A stretch of 64,000 bases of DNA from DASPPM01 sp052143835 (GTDB lineage Bacteria > Pseudomonadota > Alphaproteobacteria > JACZXZ01), in contig JBKQRV010000042.1 in the NCBI GenBank assembly GCA_052143835.1, forward strand, positions 62,001 through 126,000. The letters run 5' to 3'. Under the pieces are notes generated by a model, which worked only from the letters and a program-made list of their open reading frames with translations, ran no database searches and was not told where the DNA came from. Position 1 is the first letter of the stretch; each line of letters opens with the position of its first letter. The position numbers and the translations under genes are program-made. This document shows, piece by piece, positions 48,889 to 58,231 of the stretch.

Positions 48889-49517
48889 TAGAGCTTCCGC
48901 GCCACGAGATCGATGAGCGCCGACTTGCCGGCGTGGCCGCGGCCCTCGTGGATCGCCTCGTCGTAGGTGCTAAGCTCGAGAATCTCCATGTCGGCGAAGC
49001 TCGCGCGCAGCATCTCCTCCGTGTAGAGGTTCTCGACGTACGGCGGGCCGCCGGTCTTGTACTCGAGCTGCTCGGGGCGGTAGCCGTGGAGGAGCAGAAG
49101 GCCGCCCGGCTTTAGGCACTTCTTGAGGCCCGCGAAGATGATGCTCCGCAACGCCGGGTCGGCGAATTGGATGAAGATCGCGACGGCCACCTCGAAACGC
49201 GCCTCCGGCCACGACCAGCGGGCGAGATCGGCCTTTTGCAACGCGAGCCTCACCTTGCGCTCGGCCGCGAGCCGCCGCGCCTTGGCAAGCGCCTTCGGCG
49301 AGAAATCGAGCGAAAGCACCTCGAGCCCGCGCTCGGCGAGCCACACGCCGTTGCGCCCCTCGCCGTCGGCGATGGCGACGGCACTTTGCCCCGCCTTGAG
49401 CAAATGCACGTGCGCGGCAAGGAAGCGGTTCGGCTCCTTGCCGAAATAATAGTCCTCGGCGGCGAAGCGCTCATTCCAGCGCTCGAGCTGCGGGTCGAGC
49501 GGTGTTTGCATCTTCAT
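48888..49517 (-). CDS. Class I SAM-dependent methyltransferase (TehB/thiopurine-like)
   Basis: The 209-residue protein starts at ATG 49517. SAM-binding motif I is VAIADGEGRNGVWLAERG, with acidic VLSLDFS closing strand 2. Motif II/III regions are FEVAVAIFIQF and LLLLHGYRPEQLEYKTGGPP. The PEQLEY..GGP segment is shared with TehB/tellurite-resistance-like and related small methyltransferases. Substrate unknown. Confidence 0.88.
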   Translation of the reverse strand: MKMQTPLDPQLERWNERFAAEDYYFGKEPNRFLAAHVHLLKAGQSAVAIADGEGRNGVWLAERGLEVLSLDFSPKALAKARRLAAERKVRLALQKADLARWSWPEARFEVAVAIFIQFADPALRSIIFAGLKKCLKPGGLLLLHGYRPEQLEYKTGGPPYVENLYTEEMLRASFADMEILELSTYDEAIHEGRGHAGKSALIDLVARKL

Positions 49518-49549
49518 CCCCTGTCTCGAAGCACCCTACAAATGCCGCG

Positions 49550-50518
49550 CTATCCCACCATCGCCCGCACCGTCTCGGCGATCTTCGCCGGCGAGACCTT
49601 GCACACCGCCTCGAGCGGCGGCGCGTAGGGCACCGGGATGCGCGGTGCGGCCAAGCGGCGGATCGGCGCCTTGAGCACGCCGAAGAGCTCCTCCGCCGCC
49701 ACCGCGGCGATCTCGGCGCCGAAGCCGCCGGTCTCGACCGCCTCATGCACGATCAAGAGCCGGCCAGTGCGGCGAACCGAGTTCAATACCATCTCCTCGT
49801 CCCAGGGATAGATCGTGCGCAGGTCGATGACCTCGACCGAGGGCCGCTCGGCCAAGAGCTCGAGTGCCGCCTCGACCGCGCGCAGGGCCCCCGACCAGGC
49901 GACGAGCGTGAGCTCGCTGCCCGCGCGCACGAGCCGCGCCTTGCCGAGCGGGATGGGAGGGGCTGCCTCGTCGACCTCGCCCGTCACCCCCCACATGTCC
50001 TTGTGCTCCATGTAAACGACGGGATCGTCGCAGCGGATGGCGCTGCGCAACAGGCCGTAATTGTCGGCGGGAGTTCCCGGGCAGACGACGACGAGGCCCG
50101 GGATATGCGCGTACCAGCCCTCGAGCGACTGCGAATGCTGGGCGGCCGAGGAGCGCCACATGCCGATCGGCTGGCGCACCACGAGCGGCACGCGCCCCTG
50201 GCCGCCGAACATGTAGCGCGCCTTGGCCGCCTGATTGACCAGCTCGTCGACCGCGCAGAGCGCGAAGTCGGCGAAGCGCATCTCGACCACCGGGCGTGTG
50301 CCCATGAGTGCGGCACCGACCGCGGCCCCCATGATGGTCGCCTCCGAGATCGGAGTATCGACGATGCGCTCGCGCCCGAATTCCTCGACAAGGCCTTTGT
50401 ACTGGCCGAAGACCCCGCCGCGCCCGAGGTCCTCGCCGAGCGCCCACACCGCAGGGTCCGCGCGCATCTCGGCGGCGAGTGCCGTCTTGCCCGCCTCGAG
50501 ATAGCTCATCAGCGCCAT
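49550..50518 (-). CDS. TPP-dependent dehydrogenase E1 beta subunit
   Basis: The frame starts at ATG 50518 (or ATG 50509) and overlaps the alpha gene. The 322-residue protein follows the PdhB/AcoB/BkdB pattern: ALGEDLGRGGVFGQYKGL, TPISEATIMGAAVGAALMG, EMRFADF, AAQHSQSLEGW and the C-terminal EVIDLRTIYPWDEE with HEAVETGGFGAEIAA. With E1 alpha it decarboxylates a 2-oxoacid or cleaves acetoin. No E2 or E3 gene follows, so partners must be encoded elsewhere, or the pair works alone. Confidence 0.92.
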   Translation of the reverse strand: MALMSYLEAGKTALAAEMRADPAVWALGEDLGRGGVFGQYKGLVEEFGRERIVDTPISEATIMGAAVGAALMGTRPVVEMRFADFALCAVDELVNQAAKARYMFGGQGRVPLVVRQPIGMWRSSAAQHSQSLEGWYAHIPGLVVVCPGTPADNYGLLRSAIRCDDPVVYMEHKDMWGVTGEVDEAAPPIPLGKARLVRAGSELTLVAWSGALRAVEAALELLAERPSVEVIDLRTIYPWDEEMVLNSVRRTGRLLIVHEAVETGGFGAEIAAVAAEELFGVLKAPIRRLAAPRIPVPYAPPLEAVCKVSPAKIAETVRAMVG

Positions 50519-51498
50519 CGCCCGGCTCCCACGTCCTGCACGTCGGTCCAGGCGAGCTCGGCCGCCGGCCAGGGCGCCGCGAGTGCCGCCTCGACCGCCG
50601 CCGCGATCTCGCCTCTCGCCTCCGCCGCGAGCGCTGCGAGCCTCGCCTCGGCGACGCCATTGAGGCCCAGGATCTCGCCGCAGCGCTTGATCGGGTCGTC
50701 CGCCTTTTTCGCCTCGAGCTCGGCGGCCGCGCGATAGAGGGCTGCATCGCTCGCCGTGTGCCCCTTCAAGCGATAAGTGCGCGCAAGCAGGAACTGCGGG
50801 CCTTGACCCGCGCGCACGCGGGCGAGAAGCTCGGCCGCACTCTCGTCCACGGCGGCCACGTCGTTGCCGTCGACCGCGCGCGCGGCGATGCCGAGGCTCT
50901 CGGCGCGCGCCTCGGGGCCGGGTCCCGCGGAGACCGCGCGCGTGCGGGTCATCGCGGCGAAGCCGTTGTCCTCGCACACGAAGAGCACCGGCAATTCGAA
51001 GAGCTTGGCCCAGTTGAGGCTCTCGAGGAAGGGGCCGCGGTTCGTGGCACCGTCGCCGAAGAAGCAGACGACGACTCTCCGCTCGCCCTTGAGCTTGAGC
51101 GCGTGCGCGGCCCCGACCGCGATGGTGAGCCCTGCCGCCACCACGCCGTTCGCCCCCAGCATGCCGACGCTGAAATCGGCGATGTGGAGCGAGCCGCCCT
51201 TGCCGTGGCAAGTCCCGGTGGCGCGGCCGAAGAGCTCGGCCATCATGGCGGCAGGTGAGGCCCCCTTGGCGATGGTGTGGCCGTGACCGCGGTGCGTCGT
51301 CGTGATCAGGTCTTCGCGCGCGAGATGGATGCAGACGCCGGAGGCGACCGCCTCCTGGCCGATCGAGAGGTGGACGGCGCCCGTGACCTGGCCGGCCTTG
51401 TGCGCCGCCTCGGCCGCCTCCTCGAAGGCGCGGATGCGGCACATCGTGCGGTAGTGCGCGAGCAGTCGCTCGACGTCGATGTTGGGCCTCGGCGCCAT
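50509..51498 (-). CDS. TPP-dependent dehydrogenase E1 alpha subunit
   Basis: This 329-residue protein starts at ATG 51498. It has the TPP motif GDGATNRGPFLESLN ending in CEDN, the substrate-channel segment HRGHGHTIAKG, and GTCHGKGGSLHIAD, which in E1 alpha proteins (GxGGSMH) is a hallmark of pyruvate and acetoin dehydrogenases. The phosphorylation-loop region reads TYRLKGHTASD. It overlaps the beta gene by 10 bases, which implies translational coupling and an alpha2beta2 enzyme. Confidence 0.92.
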   Translation of the reverse strand: MAPRPNIDVERLLAHYRTMCRIRAFEEAAEAAHKAGQVTGAVHLSIGQEAVASGVCIHLAREDLITTTHRGHGHTIAKGASPAAMMAELFGRATGTCHGKGGSLHIADFSVGMLGANGVVAAGLTIAVGAAHALKLKGERRVVVCFFGDGATNRGPFLESLNWAKLFELPVLFVCEDNGFAAMTRTRAVSAGPGPEARAESLGIAARAVDGNDVAAVDESAAELLARVRAGQGPQFLLARTYRLKGHTASDAALYRAAAELEAKKADDPIKRCGEILGLNGVAEARLAALAAEARGEIAAAVEAALAAPWPAAELAWTDVQDVGAGRWR

Positions 51499-51577
51499 CG
51501 CAGCATCCCCCCGTGACGCGGTTCCGAGCGATCTATAGTATCGCGCTGTAAATTAAGCAAATTTTGCCACGGCGGCG

Positions 51578-52411
51578 ATGGCAGTGCCGAGCGTCCCGAT
51601 TCTGGTCATGGACAGCATCACGAAGCTCGCGGCAAATACCGCCGGCAGCGTCGCCGTGGCTGGCTCCCACGGCGGCGTCTACGCCGCCTATCTCGCGGCC
51701 CGCGGCAAATTGCGCGGCGTCATCCTGAACGACGCGGGCATCGGGCTCGAGGAGGCGGGCATCGCCGGCCTCGGCTATCTCGATGCCCTCGCCATCGCCG
51801 CCGCCACCGTCGACTACCGCACGGCGCGTATCGGCGACGGCGCCGACATGATGGCGCGCGGGACCATCAGCCGCGTCAACGCGGCGGCGGCAGCGCTCGG
51901 CTGCACGGTGGGCGAGCGCTGCCCTGCCTCTGCCGAGCGCATGCGCCGCGCGAGGCTCTCCGGCCGCGAGCCGCCGCCCTACGAGGAGGGCCGCTTCCTC
52001 CTCCGTCACCAGCGCGGCGAGCCCAAGGTATGGGGGCTCGATTCGAATTCCCTCGCCGAGCCCTCGGACGCCGGTGCCGTTCTGGTCACGGGCTCCCACG
52101 GCGGGCTCCTGGGCGGCAAGCCCGAGAGCGCCATAGGGGTCGCCGCACGCGCCGCCGTCTACAACGACGCCGGCATCGGCATCGACCGCGCCGGCGTGTC
52201 GCGGCTTCCGGTGCTCGCCGCGCGCGGCATCGCGGCGGCTACGGTGGCGGCGGCGACGGCGCGCATTGGCGAGGCGCGCTCGACTTGGGCGACGGGGCGC
52301 CTCTCCGACATGAACGAGCTCGCCCGGAGCCTCGGCGCGCAGATCGGCATGAGCGTGCCGGAGCTCGTCGATCTCGTCCTGCGCCACGCGCGCGAGCAGG
52401 CTGGGCCATGA
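51578..52411 (+). CDS. Unknown protein built from two copies of one domain
   Basis: The 277-residue product is rich in Ala/Gly with no signal peptide or membrane helix. Its two halves align: VAVAGSHGGVYAAYLAA with VLVTGSHGGLLGGKPES, VILNDAGIGLEEAGIAG with AVYNDAGIGIDRAGVSR, ALAIAAATVDYRTARIGDG with GIAAATVAAATARIGEARS, and MMARGTISRVNAAAAALG with WATGRLSDMNELARSLG. Between them lies a charged linker (about 120-160). The paired GSHGG and NDAGIG motifs look like a ligand- or nucleotide-binding site, but I do not recognise a characterised family. The gene is divergent from the E1 operon and begins at ATG 51578. Confidence 0.8.
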   Translation: MAVPSVPILVMDSITKLAANTAGSVAVAGSHGGVYAAYLAARGKLRGVILNDAGIGLEEAGIAGLGYLDALAIAAATVDYRTARIGDGADMMARGTISRVNAAAAALGCTVGERCPASAERMRRARLSGREPPPYEEGRFLLRHQRGEPKVWGLDSNSLAEPSDAGAVLVTGSHGGLLGGKPESAIGVAARAAVYNDAGIGIDRAGVSRLPVLAARGIAAATVAAATARIGEARSTWATGRLSDMNELARSLGAQIGMSVPELVDLVLRHAREQAGP

Positions 52412-52429
52412 TCGGGACAGCGTCGCCCC

Positions 52430-53638
52430 TCAGGCGGCATCCGTCGCCTGGAGGACACCGCGCCGCTCGAGGCGGATGGCGAGCACGAGCACGACGAGCA
52501 TCACCGCGGCCCCCACCACATAGGGCCCGTTGCGGCCGGCGAGCGTGAAGACGGCTCCGGCAAAGGCGGGGCCGAGGATGCGCGCGAGGCTCGCCGCCGA
52601 TTGAGAGACGCCGAGCACGCCGCCGCGCATGGTCTTGGCCGCCGAGAGAGAGATCAAGCTGCTGAGCGAGGGGTTGCTGGTGCCGCCTCCGTAGGCGACG
52701 AGCGCCATGGCGATGAGGAGAAGCGGCAGCGAGCGCGCGAACGGAATGAGGGCGAGGCCGAGGGCCAAGGCGAGCGCGCCTTGGATCAGGAGGCGCTTCT
52801 CGCCGAAGGTCGCGGCGAGCTTGCGCATGAGCCCGCCTTGCACGATGACGGCGAGCACGCCCGCGTAGGCGAAGAGGTAGCCGTTCTGCGTCGCCCCCCA
52901 GCCGAAGACGCGCTCGGACCACATGGCGAAGGTCGCCTCGAGGCCGGCAAACGCGAAGGTCACCAGGAAGAACAGCACCACGAGGAGCCTGAGCTCGCGC
53001 CCGCGCCAGGCGGCGGCGAGAAGCGCGAAGCGTCCCGCGCGCGGCTTCTCGCCGGCCTCACGTCGGGCTTCGGGGGCGAGCGACTCCTTGAGGAAGACGA
53101 GGGCGAAGACGAGGGCTGCAAGCGAGAGGGCCGCCGAGCTCAAGGCCGGCGCCACCACATGGGGATTGTGCGGATCGGCGCCTGCGAGCACGCCGCCGAG
53201 CGCAGGGCCCACGATGAAGCCGAGCCCGAAGGCGGCGCCGATCAGTCCCATGCCTTGGGCGCGCCGCTCCGGCGGGGTCACGTCCGCGATATAGGCCTGG
53301 GCGGCGGAGATGTTGCCGGCCATGATGCCCGCGAGCGCGCGCGCCGCGAGGAGCTCGACGAGGCCGTCGGCGTAGCCGGTCCAGACATAGGAGAGCGAGA
53401 TTCCGGCGAGGCTCACGAGGAGGATTGGCTTGCGTCCGTAGCGATCGCTGAGCCGGCCCCAGATGGGCGAGAAGAAGAACTGCATGAAGGAGTAGATCGC
53501 CATCACCAGCGTCACCATCTCGGGCCCCGCATGGAAGTGCTCCGCGTAGAAGGGGAGCAGCGGAATCACGATGCCGAAACCGACGAGGTCGACGAAGACG
53601 GTGAGAAAGATGGCGACGAGCGGGCTGAGACGATTCAT
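52430..53638 (-). CDS. MFS exporter of the TetA/drug-resistance type
   Basis: ATG 53638 gives 402 residues with 12 helices. The MFS signatures are FVDLVGFGIVIPLLPFY in helix 1, WGRLSDRYGRKPILL in loop 2-3 (motif A), and AYIADVTPPERRAQGMGLIG with GFIVGPALGG in helix 5 (motif C, the antiporter motif of exporters). It closely follows the TetA(class)/MdtG layout. Substrate cannot be inferred. It is convergent with the unknown two-domain gene. Confidence 0.92.
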   Translation of the reverse strand: MNRLSPLVAIFLTVFVDLVGFGIVIPLLPFYAEHFHAGPEMVTLVMAIYSFMQFFFSPIWGRLSDRYGRKPILLVSLAGISLSYVWTGYADGLVELLAARALAGIMAGNISAAQAYIADVTPPERRAQGMGLIGAAFGLGFIVGPALGGVLAGADPHNPHVVAPALSSAALSLAALVFALVFLKESLAPEARREAGEKPRAGRFALLAAAWRGRELRLLVVLFFLVTFAFAGLEATFAMWSERVFGWGATQNGYLFAYAGVLAVIVQGGLMRKLAATFGEKRLLIQGALALALGLALIPFARSLPLLLIAMALVAYGGGTSNPSLSSLISLSAAKTMRGGVLGVSQSAASLARILGPAFAGAVFTLAGRNGPYVVGAAVMLVVLVLAIRLERRGVLQATDAA

Positions 53639-54040
53639 CACGAACTCTGACTTGTTCAACGATAAGCGGCGGCGCCCCGCTTCGTGCGGGACCACATTTG
53701 CCTGCCAAAGATCGTGGCATTCGCGCCCTTAGGCAAGAGCGCCGCGAAGCCGAATCGCGCCCGCGCACGGGCTTGGCGGGCCAGACGCGTACCCTCTATG
53801 TCGTGGATTATGGCTCCGATCGGGAAAAGGTCTCGACAGAGCGGACCATCGTGGTGTGCGAACTAGACGAGCCCACGCACGCCGGCCGCCGCACTCGGCG
53901 CCGCCGAGGTAAAGGCGGCCTTTGTCAAATATCTCCGCCGCGACGATTTGGCGCGCGTCAGCCAGGCTCCGGCGCCCTTGTGACAAGAGCGGCTCCCTCT
54001 CCCGCAAGCGGGAGAGGGAGAAAGGGCGCGAACGCCGATC
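53639..54040. other. Intergenic region with one long perfect hairpin
   Basis: These 402 bp lie between the MFS exporter start and the 3' end of the histone-like gene. Apart from the hairpin at 53993-54020 I see no gene or site. The open frames present lack ribosome-binding sites. Confidence 0.5.
53993..54020. repeat. 13-bp perfect stem-loop (CTCCCTCTCCCGC type)
   Basis: CTCCCTCTCCCGC and GCGGGAGAGGGAG are perfect complements separated by AA. The hairpin begins 20 bp after the stop of the histone-like gene, so it may stop its transcription, although no T-run follows. Strings of this type recur as intergenic repeats in alphaproteobacteria. Confidence 0.55.
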
Positions 54041-54631
54041 TTAGCTCGAGCTCGAGCTCGAGCCCGTTCCCGAGAACGGCCATGTCGAGCCGCTCGGGCC
54101 CGACGTGGTCGAGGGGGTGGAAGGTGCCGCCGGATGCGGTGCCGCTGGAGCGCTCGGTGCGGCGGCCGGGGCCGGCTTCGGTGCCGGAGCGGCGGGCGCC
54201 GGTTTCGGCGCTGGAGCGGCGACCGGCCTCGGCGCCGGAGCCGCGGGCGCCGGCCTCGGTGCCGGAGCAACGAACGGCTTTGGTGCCGGAGCAACGAACG
54301 GCTTTGGTGCCGGAGCAACGACGGGCTTCGGCGCCGGGGCGGCCATCGGCTTCGGTGCCACCACCTTGGCTACCTTCTTGGGCGCCGGCTTCTTCGCGCG
54401 CACCTTCGCCTTCACGACCCGCTTCTTCGCTGCCGCCTTGCGGGGAGCGGCCTTGGCGCGGCCCTTCACCTTGCGCACTCTCTTCGCCGCTACCCTCTTG
54501 CGGGCCGGCTTGCGCGCCGCGGCGCGCCGGGTCCGCCGCGCGGTCGTGCGGCGCGCCACCTTGCGGGCGGCCGGCTTCCTCGCGCGCGCCCGCTTCTTCG
54601 CTGTCTTTTTCCGACGGGTGGTTCTAGCCAT
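54041..54631 (-). CDS. Histone H1-like, Lys/Arg/Ala-rich DNA-binding protein (AlgP-like)
   Basis: ATG 54631 follows GAGGGAG. Of 196 residues the first 90 are almost only Arg, Lys, Ala and Thr (RTTRRKKTAKKRARARKPA and KKRVVKAKVRAKKPAPKK), like eukaryotic H1 tails and bacterial AlgP/HctB. The next 80 are a repeat of AP.PKP or APAPKPF units. The end is a Ser tract (SGTGSSSSSS). Such proteins bind DNA without sequence preference and may compact the nucleoid. Low complexity makes exact homology unsure, and composition differs sharply from neighbours. Confidence 0.8.
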   Translation of the reverse strand: MARTTRRKKTAKKRARARKPAARKVARRTTARRTRRAAARKPARKRVAAKRVRKVKGRAKAAPRKAAAKKRVVKAKVRAKKPAPKKVAKVVAPKPMAAPAPKPVVAPAPKPFVAPAPKPFVAPAPRPAPAAPAPRPVAAPAPKPAPAAPAPKPAPAAAPSAPAAPHPAAPSTPSTTSGPSGSTWPFSGTGSSSSSS

Positions 54632-54836
54632 CTTGAGCACTCCCTCGTTTGCGCGATTTATCGGTTTCTCTAGTCTTCTCGCAAATCCTCCACTAGATGC
54701 CGCGAGTTGCGCCGGAAGTAAAGCTTGCTGATGAGTTCGCGCGCGGCCGCTCGCGCGCGCGCACGGCGGACGGCGCACGCGTCCGGGTCACGGACCCGGC
54801 CTTTCAGCGCATCTTATTGATAATACTTGATGATTT

Positions 54837-57800
54837 CTAACCTTGCGCGGCCAGGCGACGCACCGCGATCACGACCGGCTTGCCCTCGAGCCGGTGCTCG
54901 CTCCTGAAGGCGTCCTTGGCATCGGCCGAGAGCGCAAGGTCCAAGGCGAGCGTCTCCTCGCAGATGAAGCGGCGGTGACGCTCGACTGCTCCGGCAAACT
55001 CCGGCGGGAGCGCCAAGCCGAGGGCGATGCGGTCGGAGATGTGGAGTCCGGCCTCCTTGCGCGTCGTCTGGATGAGGCGCACGAGGTCGCGCGCGAGCCC
55101 CTCCTCCCTGAGCTCGGGTGTCAGCGTCACATTGAGAATGACCGCCCCTTGCCCGCGCAAGCCCAGCGCCGACTGTCCCTCGGGCACGTTGAGGCGAAGC
55201 GCGAAGTCCTCCCCCGCCAAGGTCTGTCCCGCGACCGCGACCGTGCCGTCGGGACCGTGCCGCCACTCCCCCGCCTTGGCGGCCGCGAGCACCTCCTTGA
55301 GCGCCTTGCCGATGCGCGCGCCGATCTTGGGATTGACGTGAAGCTCGAGCGTGCCGAACTTGCGCACGTCGCGGTCGAACTCGACGCGCTTCACGTTGAC
55401 CTCGTCCTCGATCAGGTAGCGGAAGGACTCGAGCGCCGCCGCCTTGGGCGTCGCCACGATCATGTGCGAAAGCGGCAGGCGGACGCGCAGACTGTGCTGC
55501 TCGCGGATGGCAAGGGCCACGGAGCAGATTTCGCGCACGAGATCCATGCTCTCCACGAGCTCGGGCTCAGCCGGGAGCGACTTCACGTCCGGCCAATCGG
55601 CCAAATGCACGCTCGTCTCGCCGCTGAGCCCGCGATAGACGGTCTCGCTGAGATAGGGGACGAGCGGCGCTATCGTGCGGAGCAGCGTCGTCAACACCGT
55701 ATAGAGGGTATTGTACGCCGCGAGCTTGTCGCGGTCGCGGCCCGCGCGCCAGAAGCGCTCGCGGCTGCGGCGGATGTACCAGTTGTTGAGCACCTCGAGG
55801 AAGCGCACGACCGCGGCGCAGGGGCCGGGGATGTCGTAGGCATCCATGCGGCGCTCGACGTAGAGCACGAGCTCGCGCGTCTTGGCCAGGATGTAGCGGT
55901 CGAGCACGCCCTCGGCCTGGCCGATCGGCTCGGCCTTGATGCCGTCCGCGTTGGCATAGAGCGAAAAGAAATAATAGGCGTTCCAGATCGGCTTGAGCAC
56001 CTGGCGCTGCACCTCGCCGATGGCGCGGCCGTCTTTGGGGATGGCGAGATCGCCGCCGGCAAGGAGTGCCGAGGACACCAGATACCAGCGCAGCGCGTCG
56101 GCGCCGAAGGTGTCGAACATCTCGAGCGGGTCCGGGTAGTTCTTGAGCCGCTTCGAGAGCTTCTGATGGTTCTCGTCGAGCACCACGCCGTGGCAGAGGC
56201 AATTCAGGAACGGGACCTTGTCGAAGAGGGCCACGGACAGCACCACGAGCGTGTAGAACCAGGCGCGCGTCTGGGCGACGTACTCGACGATGAAGTCGCC
56301 GGGGAAGTGCCCCTCGAACCATGCCTTGTTCTCGAAGGGGTAATGCACCTGGGCGTAGGGCATGGAGCCCGATTCGAACCAGCAGTCGAGCACGTCCTCG
56401 ACGCGCCGCATCATACTCTTTCCGCTCGGATCGTCGGGATTGGGACGCACGAGCGCGTCGATCCCGGGGCGATGGAGGTCCGTGGGCCGCACGCCGAAGT
56501 CGCGCGCGATCTCGTCCAGCGAGCCGTAGACGTCGATGCGCGGATAGCGCGGGTCGTCGCTGCGCCAAACCGGGAGGGGCGAGCCCCAAAAGCGATTGCG
56601 ACTGATGTTCCAGTCGCGCGCGCCCTCGAGCCAGTTGCCGAAGAGGCCGTCGCGGATATGGCTCGGGATCCAGTTGATGCCCTTGTTGAGCTCGACCATG
56701 CGCTCGCGGAATTCCGTCACCTTGAGGAACCAGGCGTTGATCGCGCGGTAGATGAGCGGCGTGTCGGTGCGCCAACAATGCGGATAGTTGTGGTTGATGG
56801 TGTCGTGGCGCACGAGCACGCCCATCTTGCGCAGATCCTGGATGATGTGCTTGTTGGCGTCGAACACCAGCATGCCTTCGTAGGGCTTGACATCGCCGGT
56901 GAAGCGCCCGGAGTTGTCGACCGGCACGATCACGGGGATGCCGTGCTTGGTCGAGAGGTCGAGGTCGTCCTCGCCGAAGCCCGGCGCAATGTGCACGATG
57001 CCCGTCCCCTCCTCCGTCGTGACGAACTCGCCGGCCAGCACGCGAAACGCGTTCTTCGTGTCGGCGAAGAAGGGGAAGAGCGGCTTGTAGCTGCGCCCGA
57101 CGAGCGCACTCCCCTTGATCGTGCCGACTCTTGTGGCGTTGGCGAGCTGCTTCTCGTATTTGGGGGCCGCCGCCTCGCCCAGCACGTAGCGCACGCCGGC
57201 CTCCTCGAAGACCGCGTAGTCGATGTCGGACCCGACCGCGAGTGCCAGGTTCGAGGGTAGCGTCCAGGGGGTCGTCGTCCAGGCAAGCAGCTTGAGCGGC
57301 TTCTCCTCGCCCGTCGCCGGCTCGAGGGTGAAGGCGACGGTGACCGCCGGGTCCTGGCGCTCGCGGTAGGCGTTGTCCATCCGCGTCTCGAAGTTGGAGA
57401 GCGGGGTCTGGATCGCCCAGGAATAGGCGACGACGCGGTAGCCCTCGTAAATGAGGCCCTTGTCCCACAAGGTCTTGAACGCCCACATGACGCTCTCCAT
57501 GAAGGAGAGGTCGAGCGTCCTGTAGGCGTGCTCGAAATCGACCCAGCGCGCCTGCCGCGTGACGTACTTCTCCCACTCCTTGGTGAAGCGCAGGACCGAG
57601 GTGCGGCAGTGGGCGTTGAAGCGCGCGATGCCGTATTCGAGGATGGCGGGCCGGCCGGAGATGCCGAGCTCCTCCTCGGCGGTGAGCTCGGCGGGAAGGC
57701 CGTGGCAGTCCCAGCCGAAGCGCCGCTCCACTCGCCTGCCGCGCATCGTCTCGTACCGCGGCACGATGTCCTTGACGAAGCCGGTGACGAGGTGGCCGTA

Positions 57801-58043
57801 GTGCGGCAGCCCGTTGGCGAAGGGCGGGCCGTCGTAGAAGACGAACTCGTTCGACTTGCCGTCGCGCAGGGGTGGGCGGAACTCGACCGAGCGCTCGAAG
57901 ATGCGCTCGCGTTTCCAGAACGCCAGCACCTCCTCCTCCATGCGGGGGAAGCTCGGATTGGGCTCGACCTCCGGATAAGGCTGGTTCGTGGCCCGCTCCG
58001 CGCTCGCGGCAGCGGCGGCGGCTTTGTCGTCGGGTGCTGTCAT
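54837..58043 (-). CDS. ileS: Isoleucyl-tRNA synthetase, IleS2-like
   Basis: This 1068-residue protein charges tRNA-Ile. The class I signatures are PHYGH (HIGH box) in GPPFANGLPHYGHLVTG and KLSKRLKNYPDP (KMSKS box; KLSKR here). The editing (CP1) domain lies between with WTTTPWTLPSNLALAVG. The length and the KxSKRLKNYP form match the eukaryote-like IleS2 type, whose members tend to resist the inhibitor mupirocin; resistance here is inference. ATG 58043 lies close to the divergent M48 gene. A tRNA-Ile gene lies 2 kb away, on the same strand. Confidence 0.96.
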   Translation of the reverse strand: MTAPDDKAAAAAASAERATNQPYPEVEPNPSFPRMEEEVLAFWKRERIFERSVEFRPPLRDGKSNEFVFYDGPPFANGLPHYGHLVTGFVKDIVPRYETMRGRRVERRFGWDCHGLPAELTAEEELGISGRPAILEYGIARFNAHCRTSVLRFTKEWEKYVTRQARWVDFEHAYRTLDLSFMESVMWAFKTLWDKGLIYEGYRVVAYSWAIQTPLSNFETRMDNAYRERQDPAVTVAFTLEPATGEEKPLKLLAWTTTPWTLPSNLALAVGSDIDYAVFEEAGVRYVLGEAAAPKYEKQLANATRVGTIKGSALVGRSYKPLFPFFADTKNAFRVLAGEFVTTEEGTGIVHIAPGFGEDDLDLSTKHGIPVIVPVDNSGRFTGDVKPYEGMLVFDANKHIIQDLRKMGVLVRHDTINHNYPHCWRTDTPLIYRAINAWFLKVTEFRERMVELNKGINWIPSHIRDGLFGNWLEGARDWNISRNRFWGSPLPVWRSDDPRYPRIDVYGSLDEIARDFGVRPTDLHRPGIDALVRPNPDDPSGKSMMRRVEDVLDCWFESGSMPYAQVHYPFENKAWFEGHFPGDFIVEYVAQTRAWFYTLVVLSVALFDKVPFLNCLCHGVVLDENHQKLSKRLKNYPDPLEMFDTFGADALRWYLVSSALLAGGDLAIPKDGRAIGEVQRQVLKPIWNAYYFFSLYANADGIKAEPIGQAEGVLDRYILAKTRELVLYVERRMDAYDIPGPCAAVVRFLEVLNNWYIRRSRERFWRAGRDRDKLAAYNTLYTVLTTLLRTIAPLVPYLSETVYRGLSGETSVHLADWPDVKSLPAEPELVESMDLVREICSVALAIREQHSLRVRLPLSHMIVATPKAAALESFRYLIEDEVNVKRVEFDRDVRKFGTLELHVNPKIGARIGKALKEVLAAAKAGEWRHGPDGTVAVAGQTLAGEDFALRLNVPEGQSALGLRGQGAVILNVTLTPELREEGLARDLVRLIQTTRKEAGLHISDRIALGLALPPEFAGAVERHRRFICEETLALDLALSADAKDAFRSEHRLEGKPVVIAVRRLAAQG

Positions 58044-58231
58044 GGCTCGACTAGTACCGGAAAATCCATCATTTAGGTCGCATTGCCCGCTTCACATAGC
58101 CCGCGGAGCGAGGGCGTGTAAAGCGGAGAGGGGCTGCTCGAGCCGCGCTCCGGGCGCCTACCCCTTTCGCCCCCCGCCCCCGATATAATCGATATCATGA
58201 GCTGTCGCCTGCTCGTCCCCCGGGAGGTGCG

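Noticed and set aside
54843..57260. Long open frame of 805 codons on the forward strand
   Set aside because: It lies entirely antisense to the isoleucyl-tRNA synthetase gene and has no ribosome-binding site or family features; GC-rich coding DNA commonly keeps an antisense frame open.
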